DNA of 64,000 nt from Bimastos eiseni (taxonomy: Eukaryota; Annelida; Clitellata; Crassiclitellata; Lumbricidae). The DNA is taken from positions 8,899,647-8,963,646 of the forward strand of contig OY365810.1 in the NCBI GenBank assembly GCA_959347315.1. Direction: 5' to 3'. The notes beneath the pieces are model-generated. The model was not told the origin of the DNA. It saw only the letters and a list, made by a program, of their open reading frames with translations, and did no database searches. Numbering within the stretch: position 1 is the first letter of the stretch; the number at the start of each line of letters is the position of its first letter. A program made the translations under genes and the position numbers. Below are positions 33,608-47,600 of this stretch, one piece after another.

Positions 33608-35714
33608 TTGGTCTGCTGAGGCCAAAGTGAATAGTCACGAACACTGGCTACGATTAAGATTTCGTTATTTGAGGTTGAAACATTATTCTAAATTTCAGTT
33701 GCTCTACATTGTGTAGACTAGTCTCTAATAAACACTTTCTCTGTCATTTTGCTTTTCACTTTGTTTTATGACATGCATCGTTGCCAGAAAAGAAGTACCC
33801 TATAATCACAGCGCTCTTTGTCTGACCCTTACATGTAGAATCGAGTGAATGAATAGCAGCCTATGATTTACAGCTACCAAACGTTAATACAAACACTCGC
33901 GCCTGAAGAGCCCATTCCGATACAATACCATGTAGCAGACTATTTCCTGAATCCATTTCTCGTGGCGATCTCAGACAAGTTACCGAATTGCAAACGGAGA
34001 AGCCAGGTTAGGACATTATTTTCGAGACATGAGTCGTCCAGGAGACCTGATAATTATGTTCACGAAATTTGATGATTTCTAGTTCCGTGAATTCCACTTT
34101 CTTGCACGTCACACGTTGGTCTCAAACCTCTGATATTGACAGAGTCATGGGTCGGTTTTCCAGACCAGCAGGCTGAAATTCGTAGAATGTCCAGCGGAAA
34201 AATACTTAACAATGTAGTTTATGGCGGAGTCTATGAGGTGACGGTGTGTGAAAGACACCGACAACAGTTAATGGACGATTCAGTAGAATTGATGAATATG
34301 AAATTTGAATATGGAATATTTTTTGCTCCTAAATATGATCTAGATTGTTTAGCGTCGTTTATGCTATGAAATTGCTTTGGTGCTTTGTAAACACTGTGCA
34401 TAAGATAGAGAGAAAAATTAATGGCTAAAAAATATGAAATAAGAAAAGATCCGATGCGGTCAAAAAAGAGCCTAAAAGATAAAACAAAACATATGGCCAA
34501 CTAACTAACTAACCAACTAACTAATTATGCATATATATGTATATATGTGTATAAATGTAAATTAAAAATGATATAAATGTTTTAAAAACCATATAAGACC
34601 CATATGTTAAATATTACCGTATGAACACGTGTAAGAAACGGAATCAATAACCGGATAAACGAAAGAAAAACAAAGAAAGAAAGACAAAAGTAATTAAAAC
34701 TGAACAATAAGAGGACCAGTAGGAACTCATCAATGAGGTGTCTGAAATCAAACGTGTGCGCGAGTCCCTGATAAAACGCTGAGACTTGCCTACGCAGAAG
34801 TGACTACAGTTGGTACGTTTGAAGGGAAGGCAGGATATCATAAACGTTATTATCGGAAATCACAATAGGCCTATAGGGACCGTGGTTAACATTGTCAAAT
34901 GCAGCACCTACATCAAAGCGCAATTAGTGTGACCGAGGGTTTATCCGTTGTTCTTAGAGAGGTGGAGAACGAACAAAGTTGCTGTGGAGTGGTCCCTCGT
35001 GGAAATACGAACAAAAAGTTGGAAGGAGGACATTTTGCCAAGATAGAGCACAAACCGGTACCGCAACAGTCCTCATGCATGTGGCAATCTTTAATAAACT
35101 CAACGGTTACACTATACCTCAAGTTATGGTTAGTTTAAAATTAGCAGGTCTCTACAATAGGTGCGTTTCTTCTATAGATCAGTAGAGTTGAATGGAATAA
35201 CTGAAAATATCGTTAATGCTTATAAAACTGGAAAACTACAATAGACTAAGTTATTTGCAAAATTAATAAAAGATAATATAATGTATGCCCATAATGTATC
35301 ATCGAATCCAAAGTTTCAGGTCCTGAGATACGAAAATGAGAACAAAACTAGAATACGAAAAGTTGAATTAGGTAATCTTGAATAATATATTCTGGATAAG
35401 AGCAGAAATTCCTAGAGAAAAAAATTTGAAGCAAATGACTTGTTAGTTAAAGTAAAAGTTCTTGGTTACATAAATCATTTAAAATACAAAAAGTAAAATT
35501 CACGCGTCTACAAACATGCATGCCCATAATGTATCATCGAATCTAAAGTTTCAGGTCCTGAGATATGAAAATGAGCACAAAACCAGAATACGAAAAGTTG
35601 AATTATGTAATCTTGAATAATATACTCTGGATAAGAAAAGAAATTCCTAGAGAAAAAAATTTGAAGCAAATATCTTGTTAGTTTAAAGTAAAAATTCTTG
35701 GTTACATAAATCAT

Positions 35715-38700
35715 TTAAAATTCAAAAAGTAAAATTTGCCCGTCTACAAATATCTTCCTCGCAGAATCCCATCCGTTATCAGCCACAAACATTCGACCAA
35801 TTGCGTCATCCAGAAGAATCCTAGTTGGACGTCGCAATCTGTGTTCTTTTTTGTTTGAAATTATTTCTCCTTTGAATTCTAAATCCTGATCTAATAACAA
35901 AGTTCGACTGTTGCATTGATCAGCGACCATCACAGATCCATTTTTATCAACAGACAAATGGGCAGGACAATTCATTTGTCCGATGTCAGATCCACATTTT
36001 CCACCGAATGACTTCTTAAGCTTTCCATCTGCATCCACTAAACACACTCCATGCTGATCATTCGTTCCATTGCCATGGCTGACCAAGAAATCACCATTGG
36101 ATAGTTTTATGGCATGCCATGCCCAACGAATACGTGTGATGGATGAAAGAATGACTTCTCTGACCAAATGTCCATCTGGCGAATATTCATTTAATTTCTT
36201 TTTTATGAAAACAGGTAAAATAATAGACCCTTCATTTGAAACAGATAGACCACATCCATAATCTGTTCCTGTTGACCACTTCTTTATTACCTTTCCATTT
36301 GGATCAAATCTCAGGATTTCCTTCAACAGATCAAATCCTTTGCAATCAGCGATATACAGACATTTATTTATGTTGCAGGATCCGATGTTCAAGGGATCAA
36401 TTAATTCCTTCAAATTCCATCGACACTTCAAGCTTAATTCTATCGAGTCGTAAACTTCAATTTCTGGACAATCTTCACAAACAACATACAATTCTTTGTC
36501 TAAGATCGTCAATCCTCTGATCGGTTTCTTTCCTTCTTCTGCTGCCTTTGTTCTGATTATCCCAACCAAGACTGGATCTGACTTGTATCGCAGTCTAACT
36601 AAAAAATAAATGAAACGGTCGTTAATCATTCAATTTTCTGTAACTCCGGCAGGTAAGAAACCTGGCGCTACATCAACATCATAACACGCTCCAATTCACA
36701 AGAATTGGAGTCAAGCGCCTTGAAGCAAGCAATCAATCGCGGTGGCGGCACTGGTGATGATGGTGCACTTAAACAATGTTGCTATAAGTGGCCTACAGTT
36801 CCTATGATATAGTTTCATTTCCAGTTTAATTATTTGGTTTATTCTAAGCCTCTAGACCACATTGTATATATCTCGACAATGTTATGGTATTTCTTCAAAG
36901 TCATTATTGCATCTGCGCATGGCAACACTACACGTAATAAAACATCTTGTACTAGGCCTATTATATTTCGATAAGTGCACTACAATTAGCAGAATTGCGC
37001 AATCGTCGGCGAATATAGAATCCCTCAGTTTAATTGTGTAATAATTAAATACGTTTGTGACTATTATTGATTCCTACGAATTTTTGAAATATGGGATAGG
37101 CCTAGAGTGAGCCCGATCTGAATTTGAATTGAATGAGCATGAAGGCGGAGAAGGCGGAACCGCATGACAGCCAACTGCAAAAGTCCCAAAATCACAACAA
37201 TATTAAACGTTTCCTCTAACCAAAATTGAAATCACTTTCGTGAAATTCCCAATCATCAATTGTTCCATCTCGATTCGCTCTTGTTTCAGTTTCTGTTCAA
37301 GATTCATAATATTGGTTTCGCTATCTGTAGGCTTAGGCCTCATAAAAAAATTGACTGTCTTGCATTTGCATAATCAACGTTTTAGTCACCAATTTGTGGA
37401 TGTTATTATGGAACATGACCGCAAACTGACCAGGATATAATTAGTGCCAGCGGGCTTGCTGTACTTTGATAATCCACCACTGTCCCCGTTCGGCACTCTA
37501 GTGCATCACTTCAAATGTTAGAGATGAATATCACATTGCATTTTCAATAGGCCTACATGATTTTATGCATGCAAACATGTATTAATACGGATAGGCCAAT
37601 CATATGAAATGGTCGTCTTGTGCCGGGGCGTTTCTATAGCACGTGAGTAGGCCTACTCGCACGTCTAATGTTTTGGTGCCAGGACGAATACCATCAAATA
37701 TGGTCGTAGTCAGACAGGGTTAATGATCCTTTCGTTAGTGCCAGCATGTCATGTTTGCAACGGCTTGTATTGTTTCCTTCTGGGATCACGCGTCATGTGT
37801 ATTTTTGGCAAATAATATCATGGTGAATGTAGGCCATTAAATGATAGGCAAGCTACATTGTTTAAAAACATCACCATCACCAGCGGCGCTACCACGATTG
37901 CTTGCTTCAAGGTGCTTGACTCCAATTCTTGTGATTTGTAGCATGTTATGATGATGCTGATGTAACGCTAGGTTTCTTATCTCCGGTAGTAACAGAAATT
38001 TGCCTAAATCTGTTAGTTCGGTTGGAGTCACATTTTCAGTTTTCAGACATCGCGTCTGCATCTTTTATAGCATAGCTAATTATTTGTCTATTACCAATAA
38101 TTCTACGCGCATCCTTAGTCTTAACCAAAGTCCTTAGAAGCTGCTAAGCCAACAATGACAAGAGCACTTAAATTAGATGTCCATGGATAACCATGAACAG
38201 ACATATTGAGCAATATATTTGGATCTATAAAATTAATTGAGCAACATAAGCATAGATGCATTAACTTATAACGCAGGCTCCAAAGCTCGCAAAGACCAGG
38301 GCCTTACCGAGCTCTAATTGTGCCCTGTGCGTAGCATCAATGTGGCGCCTCCACATTTTAGTTTCCCTTACCTTTTTTCGTCGTCTCCAGTTCTTGCTTG
38401 AGTTTTCCCACGTCGTCTTCTACTGTTCCGACTGTCGTTTTATACATGTTCACTTCTTGTACGAGTTGGCTGATCCTGGTATTAAGCAAAATGTTGGTCA
38501 TATTTTCTGTATCCAGGTCCTGCTTAAGTTTGTCTTTGTCAGATTGAACCGAATCTATAGCTATTTTTGCCTTATCTAAGTCCAGTTTAAGTTGATCGAT
38601 TTTTTCATCCAATTTCTGCTTCAGGCTGTCACTGTTCGCTTGGATTGTACTAATGATTGTTTTGTTGCTATCCAGCTCGTGTTTCAGTTTCTCTGTCTCT

Positions 38701-40542
38701 GAGTCATAATCAGCTTTATTCTTATCCAACTCATCTCTCAAACTCTTATTACTCAGCATTTCCGTATTAACACTAATTCTGAGCTGCTCGTTTGATAAAT
38801 GCAAACTCTCTTTCTCTGATCGCTCGATTTCGATTTCTTTTCTTAGAAGATCAATTTCGCTACTTTGTTCATCTAATAGACTCTGTTTACTTCTTTTCTT
38901 TGGCTTCGAGTCACCATCTTCTGAAAGAGAAAGGACAACTTTATCACTCCATGATAATATTGTATCATGAGCTGGATACGCACTTGGCCTGTGTGCGCTA
39001 CACGCACGCATTCTATTCTTGTCAATCACAGGCATATGGCAATGAAAATCGTAAAACTCCAAACCTCTTATGAATCAATTGTACAAAAAATCGCAGCGCA
39101 CCATTCACTTTATTCATGAACGCTGTGTCAAATCATGGAAATTATCCGAAGAGTAGTCCAAAGTAGGTCCGAGTCTGTTTTAGAGTCAGATGGTCAGAGA
39201 ATTCAGAATGGCTGTTCAGGCGGGAGTAGTTTTGGTCAAGAATTGTTGAAGTGTTTGATGCTGGATTTGGCTCGATTGGCGAACGTGAGACGAGAAGTAA
39301 GTTGGAGTCGAAACAAACTGAGACATGAGGATGATAGGTTGAGCGAGTTGAATGGATGGCGTGACAATGAACATTGTTTACAATAGGAAATCGCTTACCT
39401 TCAATTTCGCCAATCAGGTTTTCGCAAGTTTCCTTTAGAAATTCTTCAAGTTCTGATTTTCTGAAGTGGAAATTGAAAGATTGAATTGCTCTTTCTGTGT
39501 TAGGTTTGCATTGTTCTTGCAACTGCGCCGCTCTGGCAGATAAGTCAGAAAATGCGCGACATATATCGCTAGCTAATCCTTTGGCCATTATCTGCTGACA
39601 GTAAGAATTGTAAGTTTTTAAACTAGATAGATATGTATCAATGTAACCTGTTTCCATTTGAATTTCTTTCAGTTTGCTTTGCCTTATCAAACATAGACCT
39701 TGTAGCAGAGAATGTGCATGCTCATCTGCAAGCTGTTTCACTTCATCTTTGCTTTTCTCTATCTGGCATTCTATTGTCGCAACCATTTTCTTGATATCTT
39801 CTACTGCTTTCAGTAGTTTTGTTCTTTTCGCCACAGCGTTTGATCTGCATTCATTAATTGCCTTAGCATTGCTTTCCATCTGTTTCTGAAAGCCATCCAC
39901 GAATTTGTCTACATGAGAACCTTCGTGATTTCTATGGTAGTCAATGAAGCACATGGCGCATACAACTGTCTTACAATCAGCACAGTAAATATCCAGAACC
40001 TTATTTTCATGCAGTTCACAAACACTTGGTACTAGATCTGCGATAACGCTTAGGCCACCATCATTTTCATTTATATGTATCAATTTGTGATTCTTTGTCA
40101 ATTTAAATTTTGTATGATCTTTGCAGCATTCTGCACACAATTTACGTTTGCACTCAACACAGTATTTATCAGCTGCTGGAATTGCCTTAGCAGTTTCTTC
40201 AGTCTCATCCTCCGGACATGCATCACACAACGTTTTTAATGCTTGAGACGAGTCCAAAACATTAGCCACTTGTATTAGCTTCTCAATGAAGAAATTCTTA
40301 GGAAGTTCACGAAATCCTTCCTTTGGAATCATGAACATTCGTCTACAAATTGGGCAAGGCATCTCATCTCCAGGCTTTTTGTTGTTTTTGTCTCCAGTCT
40401 CTTGGATACATTTCATGCAGAATGTGTGAATGCACGGCAAGGCTTTCGGATTGGTGTAGACTTCAGTGCATATACAACAGGCGGTAATATCATCAAGCTC
40501 TTTGTTTTTAATATTGCCACTGTCCAAATCTTTAGAAGCCAT
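35715..40542 (-). CDS. TRIM-NHL gene B (RING, B-box, B-box, coiled coil, NHL), intact
   Basis: Three exons give one clean 858-aa frame: 40542-39399 (1144 nt, donor GTAAGC), 38920-38372 (549 nt, donor GTAAGG), 36598-35715 (884 nt). Exon 1 has the C3HC4 RING at residues 22-66, B-box 1 at 106-153, B-box 2 at 175-210 and a coiled coil to about 330. Exon 2 is coiled coil. The last exon is a complete NHL-type propeller ending FVADNGW...ILLFEF. By family knowledge it would be a cytoplasmic RING E3 ligase in which NHL blades bind a protein or RNA partner; the ligand is unknown. The frame is open upstream of the ATG to 40596 without another ATG, so the start at 40542 is preferred. It is a tandem paralogue of gene A, and its exon 1 5' part is closest to fragment A2. 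Confidence 0.92.
36632..38000. repeat. Inverted-repeat pair in TRIM B's last intron
   Basis: Arms 36632-36812 and 37817-38000 are the counterparts of the TRIM A pair, enclosing the relict coil exon (about 37225-37335; reads DSETNIMNLEQKLKQER, no GT donor at the 111-nt position). Confidence 0.8.
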
Positions 40543-40599
40543 TTGATGTACCAGGTTCGCAGTAGATCGTAATATTGAAAGCACTTTCGATTTCACTAC

Positions 40600-41964
40600 T
40601 TGTATGGGTCATAGGCAATCAAACGTAGGCCTATGTGCTCTGTATGACTGTATACGTAGCAAGTTCGAAAAGGAATTTAGTTGGCACAAAAAGCGATCTC
40701 TAGCAAATATTGTATACCTGGACTCAGCTCCTAGTTCGATCGAAGTAATCAGCGTCAGTTGTAAAATAAACGTTTGAATATTTATTGTGGTGTAACCCGA
40801 TAGATCGCGAAGTTGTGCTCCACTAAATATAGCTCAAGGCTCTGTAGCAAACCTATTCTTAGTTCTGTAGGCCCTATCTATACATTCAGCCTAGGTCTGT
40901 TAACATTGTATACATTGTATAGTAGATGATTGTTCATAGAGCGCAACACGTGGTCTATGCTCGCTATGCAGCTTGTCCGAACGAAATATACTAAAAAATT
41001 CAGATGAATGCATTTATTTCCAGTGATATTAATGAAAGCCTACTCCTCGGTTTTATCCTCCCCTCTGCATCTCTTGTTGCAATATTGAAAGTCTGCTCTC
41101 ATAATATGAGAAATCGAGTCGACATAATCGGAAAGGCCCTGATTTCAACACTTGTTGACAGCCTTAATGGTGACAGATGTACATGTCTTCTCCCTTTCAG
41201 ATTATGTCGACTCGATTTCTCTGTCATTTCAATGTTGAAGTCAACATGTTACGACGCATAAAAAATTATCTGCCATGTGTTATAAACTAATTAAACCTCC
41301 ACAACGTGCATTCCTAAATCTCCGTCTCCTCTATGATTTTCGTGCATTCCACGTTGGTTGCCATAAGCGAGACAGAGCAACCCAGTCGCAATCGCAAATG
41401 GGGCGAGTTCCATAGCCTATAAATTGGCCTTTACATTAAATCGAAAATTTGTGTGAATTGGATTCTGTCAGTATCTTACGATGATGCTTATGGTTTACAA
41501 TGAAGAACGTTACAATGACCGTTGAATTCCAAAACAGACTGTCGAAAATCTGGATCTTTGTGGGCGAGAAAATTAAATCCTTTTAATTTTTTTCGGATTA
41601 ATTAGTCATAAATCCTAACAAGTGAGAAATAATTTAATTCGCATTTTCCTACATCATGAGTGTAGAGCCCACAGTTATATAACTGAAAAGAATTTCAACG
41701 GCATAAAACTGAGACCTCTTACAATGTGGTCTACCTGAACGCAACTCTAAGATCAATCGAGGCAAACAGCTTCAGTTGTAACATAAACGTGTGAATATTT
41801 GCAGCGCGATATACTGATAGACCGCGATGCTTTGCGCCACTAAATATAGCTCACTGCTCAGTGTTTTGACCTTGCGCTTTGGGATGATTTGTTTACAATA
41901 TTTATCAGGCGATTGTTCAATTAGCGCACCCTGAAGTTTGTCAGTAGATAATATACAACCAAAG
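40600..41964. other. Upstream region of TRIM B, duplicated from 24.2-25.8 kb
   Basis: Carries the hairpin at 41108-41221 and would include the TRIM B promoter. No core promoter motif is recognised. The small frame at 41004-41261 is only shared because the DNA is duplicated. Confidence 0.5.
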
Positions 41965-42180
41965 TAAGATGCTTAGATAGAAGGTGAATTGATGAAGAGA
42001 ATAACGGTTATATGGAAGCTGAATTGATGTTGAGAATCATGCCTAAATGGAAGCTGGATTGGTGAAGAAAACATACATAAATGGAGGTTTGAATGATTAA
42101 TAGAATGTCGTTCAAATGGAAGCTGGACTGATGAAAATAGTTGTATATAGGACTAACTAGAACTTGGACTGAAGATGAGA
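41965..42180. repeat. ~36-bp minisatellite, block B copy
   Basis: Same units as 25855-26045, with one or two extra repeats (ATGGAAGCTGAATTGATG). Confidence 0.75.
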
Positions 42181-42509
42181 TGTCTGCTTACATGGAACTT
42201 ACTGCAATAATTGTGTTCAATGGAAAACTTTTCATTATATCGTTTAGAATTAATTTTGCTAGAACCTTAGAAGACGAAATGGAAGAATTAATTACGCTGG
42301 AACCTAATATCAGTAATAATAATGACGGCATGAAAGAGTGATTTCTAACAAAATTAACATGGTCTACCTGCTTCAAAAACGAGCGAGGTTAACAGCGTAG
42401 GCCTATACGTTGTATAATGAACGTACGTACATCTGCAGTGCAATATTTAGCTATTTATTTATATATAAGTAGCCCTATGTATATGAACAGTTACAGAGCG
42501 CCCTTCAAG

Positions 42510-43060
42510 AAACTGACTCGGGTTACCAATGATGGCCTGGAACATTCCCGTGTCCGATCTCCGATCATCAGTGCGGCATCAGGTAGGTATACACCTCGCA
42601 GCACGCGCCGCATGAACTGTTCAAGGCGGTTATTGTCGGCAGCAGTCAAGTACCCCCACCCCCTAGATGAATTTCGCGACCATCGTTGCTCTAGCTACGC
42701 CGTGCAGCGAGCCAAGTTCCATCCCACGAGATCGTAGAGTCTTCAGTGCAAACAACGGCGAGGACCAGGATGCGAGGGTTCTTGTCATGTGATCGGAGAA
42801 GGTTAATCTCTCTCCGATTCATATGCCCAAGACGTTCATGGAGGAATCTCTACGTCCACTAGAGTAGGAAGCCTCTTTGGCTCTTGAGGGCATACCGTAC
42901 CGAACCACAATCATCTCACGGGTCGTTGTAACATTAATTTTAAGATTTGTTTCTGGTAGCCCATAACTTGATGTTGTCAAGTCCAGCGTCTACCGAGCCT
43001 ATATTGTTTGAACCGATAATTAGGTATAAATCATCTGCATATTTCTGCATAGTTCAAACA
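42510..43060 (-). mobile_element. Non-LTR retrotransposon RT fragment
   Basis: The reverse strand has the RT active-site box KYADDLYLIIGSNN, then 'NIKLWATRNKS', 'LGHMNRREI', 'GVARATMVAKFI' and the C-terminal 'LEQFMRRVLRGVYLPDAAL', with stops and frame changes between. The frame on the plus strand at 42417-42737 is its shadow. Confidence 0.75.
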
Positions 43061-43129
43061 GGTAATATAAAAGATGACGTTTAATTGACAATTAGTAAAT
43101 TGTATGTGCGAACTTGTTGGTATTATGTT

Positions 43130-43640
43130 TCATTAGAAGCTGAATTGATAAAAAAGAAGCTTGCTTAGGTGTTTTTCAATTGATGTAAAGAATCATGCTT
43201 AAGTCGAATCTTAATTTATAAAACGGATTATGCTTTAGAGAAGAATCCTTTTCGTCAAATTCAGCTTTTACTCAGGTATGACTCTTTTCATTAATCTAGC
43301 TTTCTCTTCAACACAATCCTTGTCATCCTTTCTGCTCCCATTTAGACTGGAACCTTTTATCATTTCCGCTTCCATTTTATACATCTTCCTATTCATAATT
43401 CCAGCTAATGGTTGAAAAGAATGCTGTTCATTTGTCCAGCTTCTTGTTAAAGTAGGATCTGTTCATCATTTCCGCTACCGTTGAAACCCAAGTATTATCA
43501 TCAGTCGAGCTTCTAGTTAAACAAGAATCTTTTTGATCATTCCCGCTTTATTTTAGGCCGAAATATGTTCATAATTCCCGCTTATATTTAAACCATATTC
43601 TTTTCAAAAATCCAGTTTTTTGGTAGTGCATTTAATTCAG
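43130..43640. repeat. ~36-bp minisatellite, diverged array
   Basis: Units switch orientation within the array: GAAGCTGAATTGATAAAA at the left, TCATCAGTCGAGCTTC and TTCATAATTCCCGC further right. Confidence 0.65.
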
Positions 43641-44285
43641 TTTGCATGCTAAACTCCTTGAATATATATGCACAGAAGACTTATGCTCAGTTAGAACAAG
43701 TTCTATTAAGCGCGATTATATGCCGCGCAATTGAGTGTCGAGAGATTAACTGTCTGCACACCACCATACTATGGCAGACCATTTCCGGAACCTATTTTTT
43801 TATGGAGACCTCAGACCAGATAAACCCTGCAGGATTGTAAATGACAAAGCATGGTGAGAACAATTCGGGACATGAGTCGGATAGGCGACCTGATAATAAC
43901 CTCAACGTCTTTCGTATTTCAGTTCCGTGGTTTCCTCCTTCTTGCGCATATTTTTCTATAATAGGCTTAGTCTCACGAATATTGTTCATGCCACGACCAT
44001 GCAACATTATGTATGTAAATAAACTCGTAATTCATTACGAATCGAACTCCATCTGTGCAATATGACTGGAAAGAATCGTAGAAAGTTGGATGACACGATT
44101 AAGACTTTTTTGACTATTATCCGTCAACAAATTCTGCCTTGCTCACTTCTCGGAGAATAATCCCACAGCTAAGATTCATCGTTAGAAGCAGAGGAGTTGA
44201 AAGCAATTTGGAGGAAATGGTTTTCTGGACAGAACAGGAAGATTAGCAAATAACGTTTATGTGAATTGGGTATCGCGTCAATTGA
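43640..44285. repeat. Third, diverged copy of the GH16 downstream flank
   Basis: Matches 15.08-16.3 kb in scattered blocks (GGGACATGAGTCG, GGCGACCTGATAAT, AGTTCCGTG). It shows that block C once derived from the same GH16-flank/NHL unit, although no GH16 exon remains. Confidence 0.5.
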
Positions 44286-44631
44286 TGCCCCGTTAGCAGG
44301 TCTCTACAATAGGTGTGTTTTTTCTATAGATCAGTAGAGTTGAATGGAATAACTCAAATTCTCGTCAATGCTTATAAAACTGGAAAACTATAATAGACTA
44401 AGTTATTTGCAAAATTAATAAACGATAATATTATGTAGGCCCATAATGTATCATCGAATGTAAATTTTCAGGTCCTGAGATACGAAAATGAGCACAAAAC
44501 CAGAATACGAAAAGTTGAATTATGTAATATTGAACAATATACTCCGGATAAGAAAAGAAATTCCTAGAGAAAAAAATGTGAAGCAAATATCTTGTTAGTT
44601 TAAAGTAAAAATTCTTGGTTACATAAATCAA

Positions 44632-47600
44632 TTAAAATCCAAAAAGTAAAATTTGCTCGTCTACAAATATCTTCCTCGCAGAATCCCATCCGTTATCAGC
44701 CACAAACATTCGACCAATTGCGTCATCCAGAAGAATCCTAATTGGACATCGCAATCTGTGTTCTTTTTTGCTTGAAATTATTTCTCCTTTGAATTTTAAA
44801 TCCTGATCTAATAACAAAACTCGACTGTTCTCTCGATCAGCGACCATCACAGATCCATTTTTATCAACAGACAAATGGACAGGACAATTCATTTGTCCGA
44901 TGTCAGATCCACATTTTCTACCGAATGACTTCTTAAGCTTTCCATTTGCATCCACGAAACCCACTCCATGCTGATCACTCGTTCCATAGCCATGGCTGAC
45001 CAAGAAATCACCATTGGATAGTTTTATGGCATGCCATATAAAACGAATACGTGTGATGGATGAAAGAATGATTTCTCTGACCAACTGTCCATCTGGAAAA
45101 TACTCATTTAATTTATTTTTCTTGCAAACAGCTAAAATAATAGACCCTTCATTTGAAACAGATAGACCACATCCATAATCTGTTCCTGTTGACCACTTCT
45201 TTATTACTTTTCCATTTCGATCAACTCTCAGGATTTCCTTCGACAGATCAACTCCTTTGTAATCAGCGATATACAGACATTTATTTATGTTGCAGGATCC
45301 GATGTTCAAGGGATCAATTAATTCCTTCAAATTCCATCGACACTTCAAGCTTAATTCTATCGAGTCGTAAACTTCAATTTCTGGACATTTTTCACTAACA
45401 ACATACAATTCTTTGTCTAAGATCGTCAATCCTCTGATCGGTTTCTTTCCTTCTTCTGTTGCTTTTGTTCTGATATTCTGAACCAAGACTGGATCTGACT
45501 CGTATCGCAGTCTAACTGAAAAATAAATGAAACGGTCGTTAATCATTCAATTTTCTGTAACTACCGCTGGTAGGAAACCTGGCACTACATCAGCATCATA
45601 ACATGCTCCAAATCACAAGAATTGGAGTCAAGCGCCTTGAAGCAATCAATCGCGATGGCGGCACTGGTGATGATGGTGCACTTAAACAATGTAGCTTGCC
45701 TCTCATTTAAAGGCTTACAGTTCCCATGATGTAATTTCATTTCTATTTTAATTATTTGGTTTATTCTAAGCCTCTAGACCGCATTGTATATATCTCGACA
45801 ATGTTATGGTATTTCTTCAAAATCATTATTGCATCTGCGCATGGCAACACTACACGTAATGAAACATCTTGTACTAGGCCTAATGTATATCGAAAACTGC
45901 ACTACAATTAGCAGAATTGCGCAATCGTCGGCGACTATAGAATCCCTATGTTTAATTGTGTAATATTTAAATACGTTTGTGACTATTAGTCACTCTTTGG
46001 AATATTTGAAATATGGGATAGGCCTAGAGAAAGCCCGATCTGTATTTAGATTCAATGAGCATGGAGGCGGAGGTGGCGGAACCGCATGACAGCCAACTGC
46101 AAAAATCCCAAAATTGCAACAATATTAAACGTTATCTCTAACTACAATTGAAATCACTTTCGTGAAATCCCCAATCATCAGTTGTTCCTTCTCGAATCGC
46201 TCTTGTTTCAGTTTCTGTTCAAGGTTCATTATATTGGTTTTGCTATCTGTAAGCCTAGGCCTAATAACAAAATTGACTGTCTTTCAACGTTTTAGTCGCC
46301 AATTTGTGGATGTTAATATGGAACATGACCGCAAACTGACCAGGATATAATTAGTGCCAGCAGGCTTGCTGTACTTTGATGATCCACCACTGTCCCCGTT
46401 CGGCACTCTAGTGCATCACTTCAAATGTTATAGATGAACATCACATTGCATTTTCATATAGGCCTACATGATTTTATGCATGCAAACATGTATTAATACG
46501 CATAGGCACATTTCGAGCACCAATTCCAACACTTTTAAGCAGGTCTGTCATAAGAATAAAAACTCAGCTAAGTAAACCATATTTTACTTTTCTGCGTGCT
46601 AATTCGGTCGTCAGATAGTTTGTTGAAAGTAATGAAATGTAAGCGTTATGTAAAAAATTGGTACATCTGTGTTTAACAAGGTTGTGCGGTGATATGAGTA
46701 AGGTGATGTGGATAATTTATACATAGCATAAAATTTCAGCTATTTTTTCATCTACTTGCCGAAAGTTATCAAAATGGGTGAAAATTTGACGAAGTTCTGA
46801 CAAAAACAATTTCTCACAGATTTTATTGAGACACGGTGTAGTATGCGCCCGCATTGAAGTCAACCAGCTTGAAGTTTTTATGACGATGCCGATGATAGGC
46901 ACTCTCTGCGCTAGTCTATATAAAGCTACGGTAATTATGCTGAATGTTATTTCAACGAGTACAGTATGTAACAATAGTTGGCAAAACAGTACGCTGTAGG
47001 CTTAGGCCTACAATGAAAGAGTGGCCAGTGGTTGGACACACGGAAAGATTCGTGATGCATCCAGCAATAATTTCAGAGCTAAAATCCGTAGCAGACGCGA
47101 AAGGAATACTAGGAGATGTGTAAACCAAAGTGAATGTTAGCAATGGAAGTGGTAAATGCTGCACATGAAAGTGAAGTGAATGCTCAGGTGATTAGGAAAA
47201 CGACGGCGATGATGAAAAATGAATCCTGCAAGTACTGCAAATCGGAGATGAGTGCTATTAACCTCACTAAATTGGATTAGGTCAAAGATATCTAATTTCA
47301 TTCTTCTTACTTATTTTCATTGTCTCCAGCTCTCGGTCGAGTCTCACGACGTTGTCTTCTAAGGTCAGTGTTGATGCATGCATGTTCGCTTCTGGTAATT
47401 GTTTGTTGCTACAAGCCTGATACAAATTTTTGGTTAATTTCTCTTTATGCTGGTGCTGTTTAAGTTCGCTCTTGTCAGTTTGAACTGAGTTGATGGCAAT
47501 TTTCTTTTCCTTTGGCTCCTCTTTAAGTTGATCGCTGTTAGTTTGAAGTGAATGATTATTGGTAATATTCTTTACATCCAGTTCTTGCTTCAGTTTGTCA

